In this document: positions 12,670-24,198 of the stretch, piece after piece
Layout: every line of letters begins with the position of its first letter
Position numbering within the stretch: the first letter of the stretch is position 1
Assembly (NCBI GenBank): GCA_033558025.1
Contig: JAUCEF010000014.1
Location: 1,364,001-1,428,000, forward strand
Origin: Phytophthora sp. 'mugwort'
Lineage: Eukaryota; Oomycota; Peronosporomycetes; Peronosporales; Peronosporaceae
Length of the DNA stretch: 64,000 bases
Direction: 5' to 3'
The notes under the pieces: generated by a model
The model's input: the letters and a program-made list of their open reading frames with translations, nothing else
Told to the model about the DNA's origin: nothing
Databases searched by the model: none
Program-made: the position numbers and the translations under genes

Positions 12670-13076
12670 TGACTGTAATGAAACGTCTGAGTGAAAACGA
12701 AAGCTAGCAAAAGTGACCGGGGTCTTACCGCTTCGCACTGGACCAGAAAGTGCGAGCTGTATATATATTGTACCCGTCGATCGGGCACCCGGCACTGTTA
12801 CGATGGAATCCCATGTGCTGAACGCCCGTAATTTGAGTATGTACAATACCTGCCCCCCCAGGCTATGTCCCCGATGACACCTCATATATATTTATCCCAC
12901 TTCACTTGATCAAAGCGCAGCAACGAGGTAGAGCGTTACCTCTGTTCCACGCTGCTGCTCTCCCTGCTATGTATTGATTCACATGTCGCTTGGGCTGCAT
13001 TCTTGTAACCTTGATATATCTCTTTCCATCGCCTCAGCCCCGCCCAAAGGCACATCAGCCGACTAAGGCGAGGATG

Positions 13077-13118
13077 GGGGGGGGGGGGGGCAGCAGTGGC
13101 CCCCCCCCCACTCCCCCC
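13077..13118. repeat. Facing poly-G and poly-C tracts
   Basis: A run of 14 G is followed after nine bases by a run of ten C and another C-rich run. The two tracts are complementary and could form a GC hairpin or quadruplex. They are also a typical site of sequencing error. Confidence 0.8.
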
Positions 13119-13954
13119 AGCTCACGATGATAGTGCTTTCCGGATTGCCTGAGGAGATTATGTGGGCTATGTCAGCCTGTGGCGCTGTGATCCGAAGTGC
13201 TTGACCATGCTCGCGTATAGCAACTCTGGGTAGCGAGCGATCAGTGTCAGCAAGAATCCTTTCCTGTTATCGTGCTGTGTTTACATAGGAAGACCATGTC
13301 ACCACCTTTTCATTCCAAGATATCACGTCGTATAGTCTGCATCCGGCCTAGATAGTGCTTCGAAGCTGTTTGTCGCCAATGCTAGTCGGTGCATTCCAGG
13401 GAAGAGCCTAACGGATCTCGGTGTATGGTAGCTACTCACGACAGAGAGGCCCAAGCAGCTCCCGCGGCGTGTGACGTTGCCCCATGGTCGCTTTGCTCAT
13501 CATGCCCCACTGATTGGCACCGCAACTATCATTATCCCATTTCAGGTTGTCTACCATGATCCCGTCCGCTACCTAAAACAAAGCCCCAGTACCGCGTCCG
13601 TGATTCCTACTGGCAATTCTGAGCCGTCTGCCGTTCGGATAATGTGGGTTCCTGCTCCCCACATATTTTTGAAAGCTGGAAAGCCTTTGATGTACCGGGA
13701 GCTCGTCGGTGGGTCGCGAAAACGGGAGGCGTCAGTATATCTTGCTGGCGGTGGTGAAGTCATCTATCACCCACCATTATCGCTATCTTGTTATATTGGA
13801 CCTACTTCTGATGTGATCGTCGACAATGCGTTCTCCACCCTATCGATGTTTATGCCGCAAGTAAAGCACTGGGTTTGCTGATGCACGCTGCAAGGTCTGG
13901 GGCACATGCTGACGCTTTTTCCCGAAACCGAGGCAGTGGAAGGTCGCAGCAAAC

Positions 13955-14272
13955 GTGTATATAACTAGCTCGCTCGCGGACCCACATGGTGGTCGAGTGA
14001 GTGTATGGCGACTGAAAACCGCTTTAGAGTTCTTAAGCAAGGTAGAACAAAAGTCGTCGGCCACTGTGACCAAGGAAATTATCGGATGTGTAGTTCTCCA
14101 CAACTTGCTAACTTTAGTACAGGACAACATGCAAGTTGGCGGAGCGGATCCATCCCAACGCAATGCCCCTGCGAGTGTAGCAGGAGATCCCCACGAAACC
14201 AAGCAATCAATCTATTACCAGCAAGGAATTGCAAAATGCGGCGATATTGCAGGTATCTTAGCGATAGCGTAG
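13955..14272 (+). pseudogene. PIF/Harbinger transposase, C-terminal part (degenerate)
   Basis: Across two frames the sequence reads ARSRTHMVVE, a stop, VYGD, a stop, then TENRFRVLKQGRTK and, after a shift, TKEIIGCVVLHNLLTL. This corresponds to the VERxFGRLKxRFRxL segment, which contains the last catalytic Glu of Harbinger transposases, and the CxxLHNLL helix after it. Two stops and at least one frameshift make it non-functional. Same strand as the fragment at 11150-11449; together they represent one broken transposase. Confidence 0.6.
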
Positions 14273-14518
14273 AGGGACATCCGTCAATATATACCGTTAG
14301 CAGCTAATCGCAAGTATCATGAGCTACATGCACCCACTCCTTTCGCTGAGTCGGCACTTCCTTCAGCAGCTGCAGCTTGCATCTCGTGAAATATGCGGGT
14401 CGCTTCGAGCTGTTTCGGAAACAACTGTGCCAGTGACCGCAGATTTTCATCGGCAGCTTAGCGGGGGCCGAGTGATGCCGCTATGACCTCCATACCTCCT
14501 TGCAACGAAGTTGCCAAT

Positions 14519-14743
14519 TGTTGTAATAGCACCGCTCTTGCACGGTTCACTACGGTAAGCGGTCCGCGCAACGGTCCATGGTGAACCGCTGGAAAGCTCT
14601 TCTATTGGCTGAACAGCCATGGATGGTGAGCAGCGACTTCAGAAGGACAAGGAAGGCTAGGGGGACAACATAGAGTAGCTTTAGGTAACTTTAATCTACT
14701 CACTTCGGCATTTGCCTCCAACATCAACAACCTCGACTCAACA
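14519..14743 (+). repeat. Copia 5' LTR
   Basis: 225 bp, begins TGTTGTAATAGCACCG and ends CTCGACTCAACA, so it carries the TGTTG/CAACA terminal inverted ends. It is about 90 percent identical by eye to the copy at 18713-18938. Confidence 0.88.
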
Positions 14744-15870
14744 AGTTAACAGCCGCAACGTTCTGACTGGAACGCTACCGACCGGAACGCTCAAGACATG
14801 ACCGCAAAACGCGCCGAAGTCCTCCTGGGGAGTGGGAACTATTTCCACTGGGAGTACAACATGCGCATGACCCTGCCATTGCTCCCACTCACTGTCTACC
14901 CCTGAGTACTGCACAAACCGTGCTTCCTCTTGCTGACAATCCAGCAGGAACGCTTTGCCCACCTTCTTCCCCATAGCAATTGCGCTGCTGTCACCCCAAG
15001 TGACACACGAGGAACGCTCAAACTCTACACTCAAACCACGTTCCGCAAGTCGTCCAACTGACAGCAAGCGCCTGGCAAGTCCTGGGATGCACAAGACGTC
15101 CATCATCTTGATGCGTCTGTTGCCCAGCCCAGTCAACTTCACAGTTCCTCTTCCATGAACACGTAACTTCTTGCCATCCGCAATAGTCACCTCGACGCCA
15201 GCGTTCAGGGTCTCGTAGTCGAACAGGTCGGAACGGTGCGAAGTCATGTGCGACGTAGCACCACTGTCGATCGGCAAGGCGTTCAGGCGTTACTCGCCCA
15301 CGGCGAATACAGCATCATTCCCGCTGCCGCCTCTCTGGGTCGGACAGTCCCGCTTCATATGACCGACTTGGTCACACCCGAAGCACTTGCCCTTGAAACC
15401 ACCACTGTTCTGCCGTGGAACGTTCCCCTTGCGACCGTTCTCTCGGCCGCCATTGAACCTTCCGGCGTTCCCGTTGGCTCGGAACGCTTTCTCCATTGTG
15501 GTATACGTCTTCTCCAATCGCTCATACCCTTTGAGCAGCTTCTCCTTCACCTCAATCAGCGACACATCCTTAGCGTTCTCCACGATGGATGAATTCAGCT
15601 CGTATTCCGAGGTAAGACTGCTCAGCAATACAACCAGCTGCCGTGCCTCATCGGCGGGCTCTCCCAGCGTCTGCAACCCTACGACCAGCTCATCGAAAGC
15701 GTCCAGATGCTTGGCCGTCGTCGTTCCAGTCTCCATCCTGAACTCATGTAGACGCCGTGTCATGGTAACACAGTTCTGGAGCGTGAACGTTGTAGAAGTT
15801 AAAAGTCACGCGGCGTTCCCCAGGCGCACATGACACGCGTTGCAGACCTCACCTTGGTCTGGTGCTGTAG
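14744..15870 (-). pseudogene. Copia gag and protease, on the inverted strand
   Basis: Reading on the minus strand: a gag matrix-like stretch (RRLHEFRMETGTT, then ALVVLLSSLTSEYE-like helices) and a CCHC zinc knuckle, CFGCDQVGHMKRDC, at about 15340-15380. There follows one in-frame TAA stop after FAVGE at about 15288. The same frame then resumes with the aspartic protease motif IDSGATSHMTSHR at about 15230-15275 and DVLCIPGLARRLLSVGRL. This is the classic gag-PR junction of Copia elements, with a single CAA-to-TAA-type nonsense change. The orientation is opposite to the LTR-defined element direction, integrase and reverse transcriptase. Confidence 0.85.
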
Positions 15871-15882
15871 TTCCACTCCTTG

Positions 15883-16494
15883 AGCGATGATCCACGTTCG
15901 AATGGGACACCCAAGCAAGGACGCACTGACCAAGGCACATCGTTCCACGAACGGCGTGCCTACGGTGAAGCGAGGTATCGTGACGCTGTGCGGAGGCTGC
16001 ATGAAAGGCAAGTAGACCGTAACGTCGTTCCCGTCAAGATCGCTGACGAAGACATCACGTGTGTTGGAGCTAGTACATGGATGTGATGGGCCCTATGAAA
16101 ACGCACTCAAAGGGGGGTGCCAAGTATGTGCTGACATCCGTGGACGACTATTCAGGGTATGTAGTAGCGTACTTCATGAAGAAGAAGAGCGAGGTGGCCG
16201 GCAAGCTCACAAGAAATTCCAAGGGTTCTATGAAAACCAATGTGGAGAACGCTTGAAGTGTCTGGCTCAGAATGGACACGGAGTTCGTGAACAAGACGGT
16301 AGCTGAGATGTGTTCGGAACGGTATCATGCATCAACGAACCGTTCCATACAGCCCTCAGCAGAATGGAGTGGCGGAGCGCATGAATCGTACGATCATGGA
16401 GAAGGCACGGAGCATGCTACACTACAAGGGTGTGTCGACGTAACGGTGAGCAGAAGCTGTGAGCACAGCAGCCCTTCCATAACCGGCTCTCGTT
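15883..16494 (+). pseudogene. Copia integrase, N-terminal and core part
   Basis: The pre-integrase region reads IHVRMGHPSKDALTKAH, then a CGGCMKGK zinc-ligand segment. Then the core reads MDVMGPMKT and YVLTSVDDYSGY in shifting frames, and QNGVAERMNRTIMEKARSML at about 16360-16420, which contains the last catalytic Glu region of the DD35E core. Stops follow at about 16441. The C-terminal continuation is found on the opposite strand immediately downstream. Confidence 0.8.
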
Positions 16495-16785
16495 TCACTG
16501 GTGGGGAACATTTCCGTCATCACGTTCCGTAATCACATGAATGACCGTTCCAACCTGCGGCGACTGCGTGCCATATATACCGCCCACCTCACGCTCGTCC
16601 AGCTTGACCCATCATGCCACGTTGACTTTGGAAGCGTCCAAGTCAAATAAACGGTATCCTTTGCCGTTCGCAGAAAAAAAAACACGTAAGTGATCCATAC
16701 GGGGCTTCACCTTGAAACCCAACTCGTACGGCGTCACGTCCGCGTGTGCCGTGTTGTGCAACGGTTGATTAGGTACACTGAACCC
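16495..16785 (-). pseudogene. Inverted segment of the Copia integrase C-terminus
   Basis: On the minus strand the sequence reads YLINR, then DVTPYELGFKVKPRMDHLRV, then GYRLFDLDASKVNVA, WVKLDEREVGGIYGT and VGTVIHVITERDDGNVPHQ. These are the standard post-core integrase motifs of Copia polyproteins. On the plus strand the integrase core stops just before this segment, and the linker before reverse transcriptase (EPMEAAEESVLDVEMDD) starts just after it. So about 290 bases have been flipped in place. Confidence 0.82.
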
Positions 16786-16934
16786 ATGGAAGCTGCCGAA
16801 GAATCTGTTCTGGATGTCGAGATGGACGATGTGGAAGCAGAGCAAGAGGTTAGCCAACCCCACCAGAACCGACTTCAACTGGACAGGAACTGACCGAGTA
16901 TCAACCACCGCCTCAAGCATTCCATGAAGATCGC

Positions 16935-18700
16935 TTGGTGTTCCACCCCGAGGCGGAACGGTCGAGACGTTCCCGGGAGGCAGTGTTTCTACTGGAGGAC
17001 GGTTTGGACACTGATAAAGAACAGAATGGAGTGATGGACCCCCCATCGCCGAAGCGTGCCAGGATTGACGAAGAAGGCATGCTTGTTGAGGCAGTATTGG
17101 CATATGGTGCGAGTATTAACGGCATTCCAGACACGCCAAACACATATGCAGAAGCTGTTGTTAGTGATGAAGCAGCTGAATGGCGTCAGACAATGGACAC
17201 AGAGCTTTTCTCGCACGCCCGGGACCATTCGTGGACCCTCGTTCCACGTGGAACGGCCACCCGTCCGATTGGGTGCCGGTGGGTGTTTGCCAAGAAGCGT
17301 TACGAGAACGATCGAGTGATCCGATGCAAGGCTCGGCTTGTAGCTCAAGGGTTCAAGCAGAAGTTTGAATTAGACTTCTTTGAAACCTACTCGCCGGTGG
17401 CAAACATGAACTGGATTTGAGTTGCACTAGCTCTGTGTGCGACATACGGCTACGTGATGGAGCAGCTGGACGCGGATAAAGCGTTTCTAAACAGTGGCTT
17501 GGTGGAACTGGTCTACATGGACGTTCCATGTGGTGTGAAGAACGCTAAGGGCATGCTATGCAAGCTGGAGATGGATATCTACGGTTTGAAGCAGGCAGCA
17601 AGTGCTTGGAACAAGCCAATCCGCCGTGTGTTCTTGAAGAACGGTTTCAAAGTCTGTGGTGTGGACGAGTGCGTCTGTGTGCGGCGTACTTGGAACGGTT
17701 TCGTATACGTATGCCTGTACATGGACGACATGATCATTGCTGCGAAGACGAGCGATGAGATTTGGGAAGTGAAGGAGGCACTCAAGAGCGCTTTCAAGAT
17801 GAAGGAGCTAGGCGCGGTGAAGTTTATCTTGGGCATGGAGATCGACCATGACAAGAACGCCGGACCGCTCATGATCAATCAAACTCGGTACATCGATGAT
17901 GTGGTGGAACGTTTCAACTTGCGGAACGCAAAGATGGTTGAGAACCCGTGCGCTTCCAGTGTAAAGCTATCGAAGCTGCTGTTACCTACTACGGAGGAAG
18001 AACGTGCTGAAATGAGGTCAAGACCGTACCATTCCTTGATCGGGTATCTAATGTACATCACGACTTGTACCCGACCGGACATCGCGTATGAGGTGACGCA
18101 GTTGTCACCCTTCCTCGAGAACCCAGGAACGCAGCACTGAAAAGCAGCCATTCGCGTTCTACGATACCTGAAGTCGACTCGTGAGCATGGCATTGTGTAC
18201 CAAGGAGGTTCCGGTACGGTTACTCTCGAAGCGTTCACGGATTCTGAATGGGGAGTAACCATGATGACCGAAGTTCCGTGACTGGTGTCATGGTGATGAT
18301 TGGGAACGCTCTAGTGATATTCAAGTCGAAATACTAGAGAACGGTTGCTATCAGCTCTGCGGAAGCCGAGTACATGGCTCTAAGCCTTTGCACGCAAAAG
18401 GTGCTATGGTGCGCGCTATGCTGAAGAACATGGGTCGCGAGCAAGTGGAAGGAATGCTTGTCTGGGAAGAACCAAGGTGCTATTGCATTGGCAAGCAATG
18501 CAGGATATCACGCACGGACCAAGCATGTGGGTATACGCCACCACTTTATCCGCGATACGTGGAACGTGGAACGCTCAAGGTTGACTACGTCGATACGAAG
18601 CATAAACTGACGGACATGCTGACCAAGGGCCTGGGAACTAAGACATTCAAATTCCTGCGTAAAGCGACTGGCATCAGGGCCAAGGTCACCGTGTCGTAGC
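16935..18700 (+). pseudogene. Copia reverse transcriptase and RNase H
   Basis: The reverse transcriptase starts with EWRQTMDTELFSH-like and WVFAKKRY, RCKARLVAQGFKQ at about 17280-17360. A TGA stop at 17418-17420 interrupts it. It continues with QLDADKAFLNSGL, IYGLKQAASAWN and the catalytic YMDDMIIAA at about 17716-17742, then KFILGMEI. After a TGA at 18138 the RNase H follows: AIRVLRYLKSTREHG, AFTDSEWG, SAEAEYMAL and a broken C-terminus ending VDTKHKLTDMLTKGL, VYVDTKH-type tail. At least four nonsense or frameshift lesions are present. The catalytic YMDD is intact. Confidence 0.9.
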
Positions 18701-18712
18701 AGTGAGTGGGAG

Positions 18713-18938
18713 CGTTGTAATAGTACCGCTCTTGCACGGTTCACTACCGTAAGCGGGCCGCACAACGGTCCATGCTGAACCGCTTGAACGCTCCTCCTAT
18801 CGGCTGAACAGCCATGGATGGTGAGTCGCGACTTCAGAAGGACAAGGAAGGCTAGGGGGACAACAGAGAGTAGCTCTAGGTAACTTTAATCTACTCACTT
18901 CGGCATTTGCCTCCAACATCAACAACCTCGACACAAGA
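18713..18938 (+). repeat. Copia 3' LTR
   Basis: 226 bp, matching the LTR at 14519-14743 in the same orientation. Its outer ends have each suffered one substitution (CGTTG instead of TGTTG, CAAGA instead of CAACA). It is followed directly by the target duplication CCAAT. Confidence 0.87.
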
Positions 18939-18943
18939 CCAAT

Positions 18944-19757
18944 TGCATGAGGGGATGAGCCTTCTAGTTGGAACCCCGTTATCCGTTTCAATGTCGCGCT
19001 CCTCATCTTCCTCGTCAGTAGTTGAATCCAGAAACGCCTCACCGCTAATGCCCATGCTTCCCCCAAAAGCATCGCTAAAATGTTCCAAAGCTCTGGGTCC
19101 ATTTACTCTCACGAGCTGCATTGCCCGTCCGGCGCTGCTCTCGTTTTACCTTTCAGAACATACACTTCAACTTCCTATTCTAATAGAAATATGATATGTA
19201 TCGCGTTAGACAGCAAGCAACAGTCATTATTAGCGTTTTGTATTAACCTATAAGGAGAATCTTCAATTTTCCCGGTCATGCGTCGGAACGATACAAAAGA
19301 CTGACAGAACGCTGGCAAAGTGATAAGATGCGAAACCCTTCTTCGTGTCGGCTGCCTCAAGCCGTCTTTCGACGTCGCCGTCCGCAAAGCGCAACAGCCC
19401 TCCCGCCATACTGTATGCCCATTCCGTACAGCTGATGCATCCCCCTTCCCACTCGAACGAAGGTGCTCGGTCATTCGTTCTTGGGCTTCGATCTGGCATG
19501 GGCTTGGCAGACGCAGGAAATGTTTCCAGCACCACTGCAGGCACTGGCGGCGATGGTGTCGTTAAAGTAGGAGAAGCCGTCATCAGTGTGGGCGTCAGTG
19601 AGCGGATCATGTTAGCGGCCACGGTATCGTGAACGGCTGGATCCAGCTCGCCACCGCTGGAGGTAATTCGGGCGGCTGCATCAGGGAAACTGTGTGTGTG
19701 AGCCCAGTGAATTGATGCCCGAGAAACAAGTTGTTCCCTGGACTTGTTTGAGAGCAC
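18944..19757 (-). pseudogene. Possible coding sequence interrupted by the Copia insertion
   Basis: The minus strand has a 164-codon frame at 19757-19263 with a Pro/Ser/Thr-rich stretch (TLMTASPTLTTPSPPVPAV). A second frame at 19121-18944 has an acidic segment, STTDEEDEERDIETD, and runs up to the Copia target site. Joining across the CCAAT site, the other side (14513 downward on the minus strand) offers helical-looking sequence such as ENLRSLAQLFPKQLEATRIF. This suggests a protein gene split by the retrotransposon, but frames do not join cleanly and no family is recognised. It could be the second (Myb-like) ORF of the neighbouring Harbinger element. Confidence 0.3.
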
Positions 19758-19944
19758 GGGTGGATGGCGTCAGGATCATCGGCGTCTTATCTTAATCATG
19801 ATTTTTCTTGCGCCGACGGGGATGAGTTCCCCACTTAGACAAGGGCCTTATAGCGCATTTTCGCGACGGCGAAGAGCTTCCACGAGCAGCTTTGCGCCTA
19901 CACGACTGTCCAGAACCTCAACTTTTAGCTCCAGACAGAATTAA

Positions 19945-21489
19945 GATAGCATGATGTACCGCTCAGTGTGACACGGCTTGTCCAAAGCGACTATTGCTAA
20001 AGGCTACAAAAAGCTTATTGCATTTACTTAACGATATGGATATTGTAGTAGCGGACCGCATCCAAACACTTCCCAGCACTACGTCAAGGTCGAATCAGAC
20101 GACGACTTTGGACCTGCTGAATATCGGGTTTTGGGATCTACTAATGGACCCTTTACAACAATTACAGACAATATTCTCATGCCCAAATTATGAGGCACTA
20201 GTCAAGCCGGCGAAAGGCAAAAGCAAGTCAAATGTTCCTCCATCCTCTGGGCCGGGATTTGAAATACAAAATGCCGATTTTATTTTTAGACGAGGTGTTC
20301 AACTATGGCAATGATCCGTGTCCAACAGGAGTAACTTCTACCGTTTGCGGATCCTAACAATGCTCGTTACACTATTCGAGGCACCTGCATCTCTCTTCAA
20401 GACATGCCCATCGCAATGTGCGCTAAAATAAAAAGCTGTGCTGTCCACGTAAATCGTTTCTTCCGGTTTTGGTGGACAGGTTTGCAGGCGTCAGATCAAA
20501 AGTAGCCACATCTTCCTCGTCTCCATCGTTTGCATCGTTGCCTTCGGACTCAAGCTGGACTTCATCCACCTCGCACTCAACGCGGCTTGTCCATGGACCA
20601 GTTCACTATGGCTACGATTGTCTATAACACTGGTATTGCGGCGGTAGCCAGAATCGGAACATCATTTTCTCAAAGTGGTACACTGTACCGGCTTGTTCCG
20701 ACACAACCTATCCGACGACTCACATCGGTCAATAAAACCACGCTTTTTTTATTATTTAAAGGGCAACTTGTATCCGACATTAGCAGCTATTTATCAAGTA
20801 AATTATCAGCTCACGCATCAAGCATTCTCCTTCTCCAAAGGCACACGGAAAGCACCTTCAAGCTCAGCTTTGCAGGAGGCCCAAAGCGCAAGCAGTTCAA
20901 GCAAAACGCTCTCACGTACACGTTTCAACAAAAGCAAAACTTCAGCTTAGAAAACGTTAGATACAATCTTTGCTGTGCTGAACACAACATCGCGCATGGC
21001 AAAGGATAGAGCCTCTATTATAGGAACAATATGAGCATAAATATAGTACTAGCGAGCAATATCGGTAGACAAGGAGCACGAAGAAGCTCAGACCGATATG
21101 TACAGCGACAGTCCTCCCACGACACGGAGTGACAGCAGGCAGAGTGGGTGAATAACTTTCGAGCGCTTTGGAGCCTGCTTCCAGAACTTAGTGGCGGCGC
21201 ACGCTTACGTACAGTTTGACAAAGTACTGGGTTGGATGTTAGATTTCTCCTACGAAAGGAATTCGGAAAGTTCTATTTAAGTATGCTTTATAGCTAGGCC
21301 TAATCGTAGTAGCCCTCTACTACATCCAGTCTAAGAGAACATGTTGGTCCGCTGTACGGGCCGTACCTCTGCTACTTGCCATTGCCGTCGTCGCTATAAA
21401 CAGCAACATCGCCATCCTTCGCGCGCGTCGATGTAACCTGGTGGTCTACCGTCCTCTGCGGTTAGGCAACAGAGTCCCGTCTACGGCCT
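19945..21489. other. No gene recognised
   Basis: Open frames of 106 and 159 codons on the plus strand at 19994-20314 and 20530-21009 have no recognisable domain, signal peptide or promoter. Codon choice looks unconstrained. It is probably intergenic or old transposon DNA. Confidence 0.4.
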
Positions 21490-21829
21490 GTAGAGTCACG
21501 TCGACTCGCTCGGACTGATAACGTACTGGTTTTGGTAAGCCGGCTCGACCAAGTCGCTGATAAGGTCCGTCGTTACACGGACCAGATTGCTGAGAACTGT
21601 AACGCTTATCAGCAGCCTTATGCGTACGGCCAGTGGCTGGTGCCGCCGTATTCGTATGGAAATCACTCGTATGAGGCTCAGTCTACGTGCCTCCGGCGAA
21701 TGCCCAGCAGGCGTATCATCCATTTGATTCTGCTGGGAGGTTGGCGCCCGAGACCCGGTCTCGTTTCGAGGAGGTGCACTCATCTCCTCGTGGTAATCCT
21801 CTGCATCTTGATACCGCCTCAGACGCCCA

Positions 21830-23119
21830 CATAAAATGTTCGGTGGGCTTAGGCAATTTCATGGTGTAGACAATATCATGCCTTGCCAGAACTGCAAAAA
21901 GTTCAATGAAGCGGTGCTTCTGCTTGGTGTTAGCCCATATAAGCGCCAGACGTAAGTTGCGATTATCAAGTAACAGAAGTTTCCCATCGCTAAACACACC
22001 TAAGTTTCCTCGTCCATGTCTGTCCGAGTACTGCTTTTTTCGATTATGTGAGTGTGTCATTGCATCACGTACTCGACTGATGGCATCCAGTCTGTTGTCT
22101 ACAAAGGTCGACAACTGTTTCCGTAAGGAGACTGGTTTCAAACCAGAAATCTGAGAAGAAAATGCTTTCCTAACCTTTTCCCCATTTTACGACGGAAAAC
22201 CCAGGGCCACCCCGGAGATGAGAGGCACTCGAGGGTGCCTCGGCCCATTCATGCAGAACAGGTTGAGCCCAGACGATGCATGAATCGCATTGTTGAGCGC
22301 AAACCCAACCATGGGCACAGTGTTTGTTTATCGGTGCAGTGGCTCCGCACAGGCACTGTGCATCGTGTCCTCAATAACGCGATTAACGCGCTCCGTTTGA
22401 CCATCCGTCTGCGGATGTTCCACGGTTGACATGAACAACCTGGTTCCCAACAAGGAGAAGCGCCTTCCAACAGGCAGCGGTAAACCCCGCGTCTCGGTCA
22501 GAGACAATGATCTCGGGTAGACCATGATGGCAATACACGTTGGATAAGAACAACCGTGCGGGTTGTTCGCCCGTTACCGTGTCGGGTATGGAGCGAGTTG
22601 AACCATGTGCTCATGCGGCACACGAACCCCAAAATACCGGTGTTGCCGCAGTCTTCGGCCGGTAGGCCAAATATAACGTCGAGACTCAGTATTCGTTGGG
22701 GACGGGAGGGTCTACAAGAAGCCGAGGCGTGGCCTGCGGGCTTGACGCGCTGACATGTTCGCACAGCCCGCCGAACTTGGAAACTCCCTTGTACAAGTGG
22801 GCCCATCAAAACGTCAGAGAGACCGGATGGGAGGTATTCTCGCTGCCAAAATGCCCACGCAGTGTGCTTCATGAAGGCTATCATGCTTCAGATCCTCATC
22901 GTTGACACAATGAACCCGTGGAGAATGAGATGGCTATACGATAGGAAACCAAGCAACCCACTGACACATAGCGGTGAAGCTGAGCACGCCGGCGAGCCAA
23001 AAGCAACTCAGCTTTGGCATCCTTGTCGGCGGTGAAATGCCACTATAGGAAGTAAGGAGAGCATCCTCCTGATACGCTTCACGTATCCGATCGTAGAAAT
23101 CTATTGCAGCGCGATTCAT
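21830..23119 (-). pseudogene. Gypsy integrase fragment
   Basis: Near 22.75-22.9 kb RAVRTCQRVKPAG is the end of the zinc-binding domain. LSLDVIFGLPAEDCGNTGIL (about 22.68 kb) holds the first core Asp. LLGTRLFMSTVEHPQTDGQT followed by ERVNRV (about 22.4 kb) holds the core Glu. The post-core part reads KKQYSDRHGRGNLGVFSDG (about 22.0 kb) and YTMKLPKP. The order and spacing are those of a Gypsy integrase read on the minus strand. Confidence 0.78.
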
Positions 23120-23342
23120 GTGCGCAAGCTGTTGTCGGGTCGGCGTGATAACGTGTCCACAAGCTCATTCAGCTTGCCAGGTTTGTACTCATCGCGGAAG
23201 TTGTATTCAGTAAAGAAGGACAACTAGCTGACCACCCGCTGCGACACATGCGGCGGGTGAACCGAAGTCCGCAAGGACGCGTGGTCTGTGAAACTCGACA
23301 TGTATACTTCATGGCAGGTTGCTTCTTGTCATGAACGTGGTA

Positions 23343-24198
23343 TTAATAGTTCCGTTCCGCTGCCTTCGGCCGCCGGGATTGAAGGGAGATGATACGGTCG
23401 TGTCCATCCTTGTCCAGTTCGTAGCAATTCACAACCAATTGTATAGTCAGAGGCGTCACAGACGACGCTGAACGCCTTCGACTGGTTTGACAAGGCCAAC
23501 ACAAGGGCGCTCCGACGGACCACTTGATGCCGTTGAATACACCTTGATGTGGTTTCTCCCGCAGTTTGTCGGCGCCCTTCTTGAGGATGTCCGACATCCA
23601 CCTAGCCACCTCGGTATATCCAGCACTGTAGTTGTACAGATAGTTAGCCCGGCCCAACCATTTGCGAAGGTTTTTCTGTAAACTGGTCGTGGCTAAGCCG
23701 AAATGGCGTTGACCTCTCCGAGTCGACACGCATATCCGCGCGACCGTCAAAGCAGCCAAGAATTTTGATCTCTCGGGTGAGAACACGCACTCGCCGGTGT
23801 TGACGTAGAGATTGTTGGCTTTATGACCTACAACACTCGACAGCGGTGCACCAAACGCACATCAAGAGTCGTCATGCCCCCTTCGACACGACTATGGACG
23901 AATATATCGTCATTTTACGTCTGCGTGAACGGACGCAACGATCGGAACAAAAAACAGTTGCGACCACATTTCAAGCGGCTGACCGCCGCTGGGGCATTTG
24001 ACAGCCCTTGTGGCGTCACCAGCCACTCGAACAGCCTTCCGCTTGGGTACTACCACTGCTGTGAGCGGGATTGTCGCTCTCGCGCATTACGATCTGGGTA
24101 TATCCATCTACAATATCTAGGGCGCTGAACAACATACAGCCCGACATGTTGTTCAACAGAACATATTTGGGTTGTATCGGTGTGTGCGCCGGTACCAT
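23343..24198 (-). pseudogene. Gypsy reverse transcriptase and RNase H fragment
   Basis: VLLNNMSGCMLFSALDIVDG at about 24.1-24.17 kb is the segment containing the first catalytic Asp of the polymerase. LVTPQGLSNAPA lies near 24.0 kb. NDDIFVHSRVEGG near 23.9 kb is the YxDD box with the leading aromatic lost. WLGRANYLYNYSAGYTEVA near 23.64 kb and FSVVCDASDYTIG near 23.45 kb mark the connection and RNase H. Several frame changes are needed, so no protein can be made. Confidence 0.75.

Larger units (their letters stand above)
14519..18938 (+). mobile_element. Ty1/Copia LTR retrotransposon with rearranged interior
   Basis: A 4.4-kb element flanked by the 5-bp target duplication CCAAT at 14514-14518 and 18939-18943. 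LTRs are in direct orientation. The expected domain order gag, protease, integrase, reverse transcriptase, RNase H is kept along the element. However, the gag-protease block (about 14744-15870) and the end of the integrase (about 16495-16785) lie on the minus strand, while the rest is on the plus strand. Numerous stops show it is not autonomous. The intact target duplication says it inserted once and was rearranged in place. The LTRs differ at a modest number of sites, so it is not recent. Confidence 0.9.
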
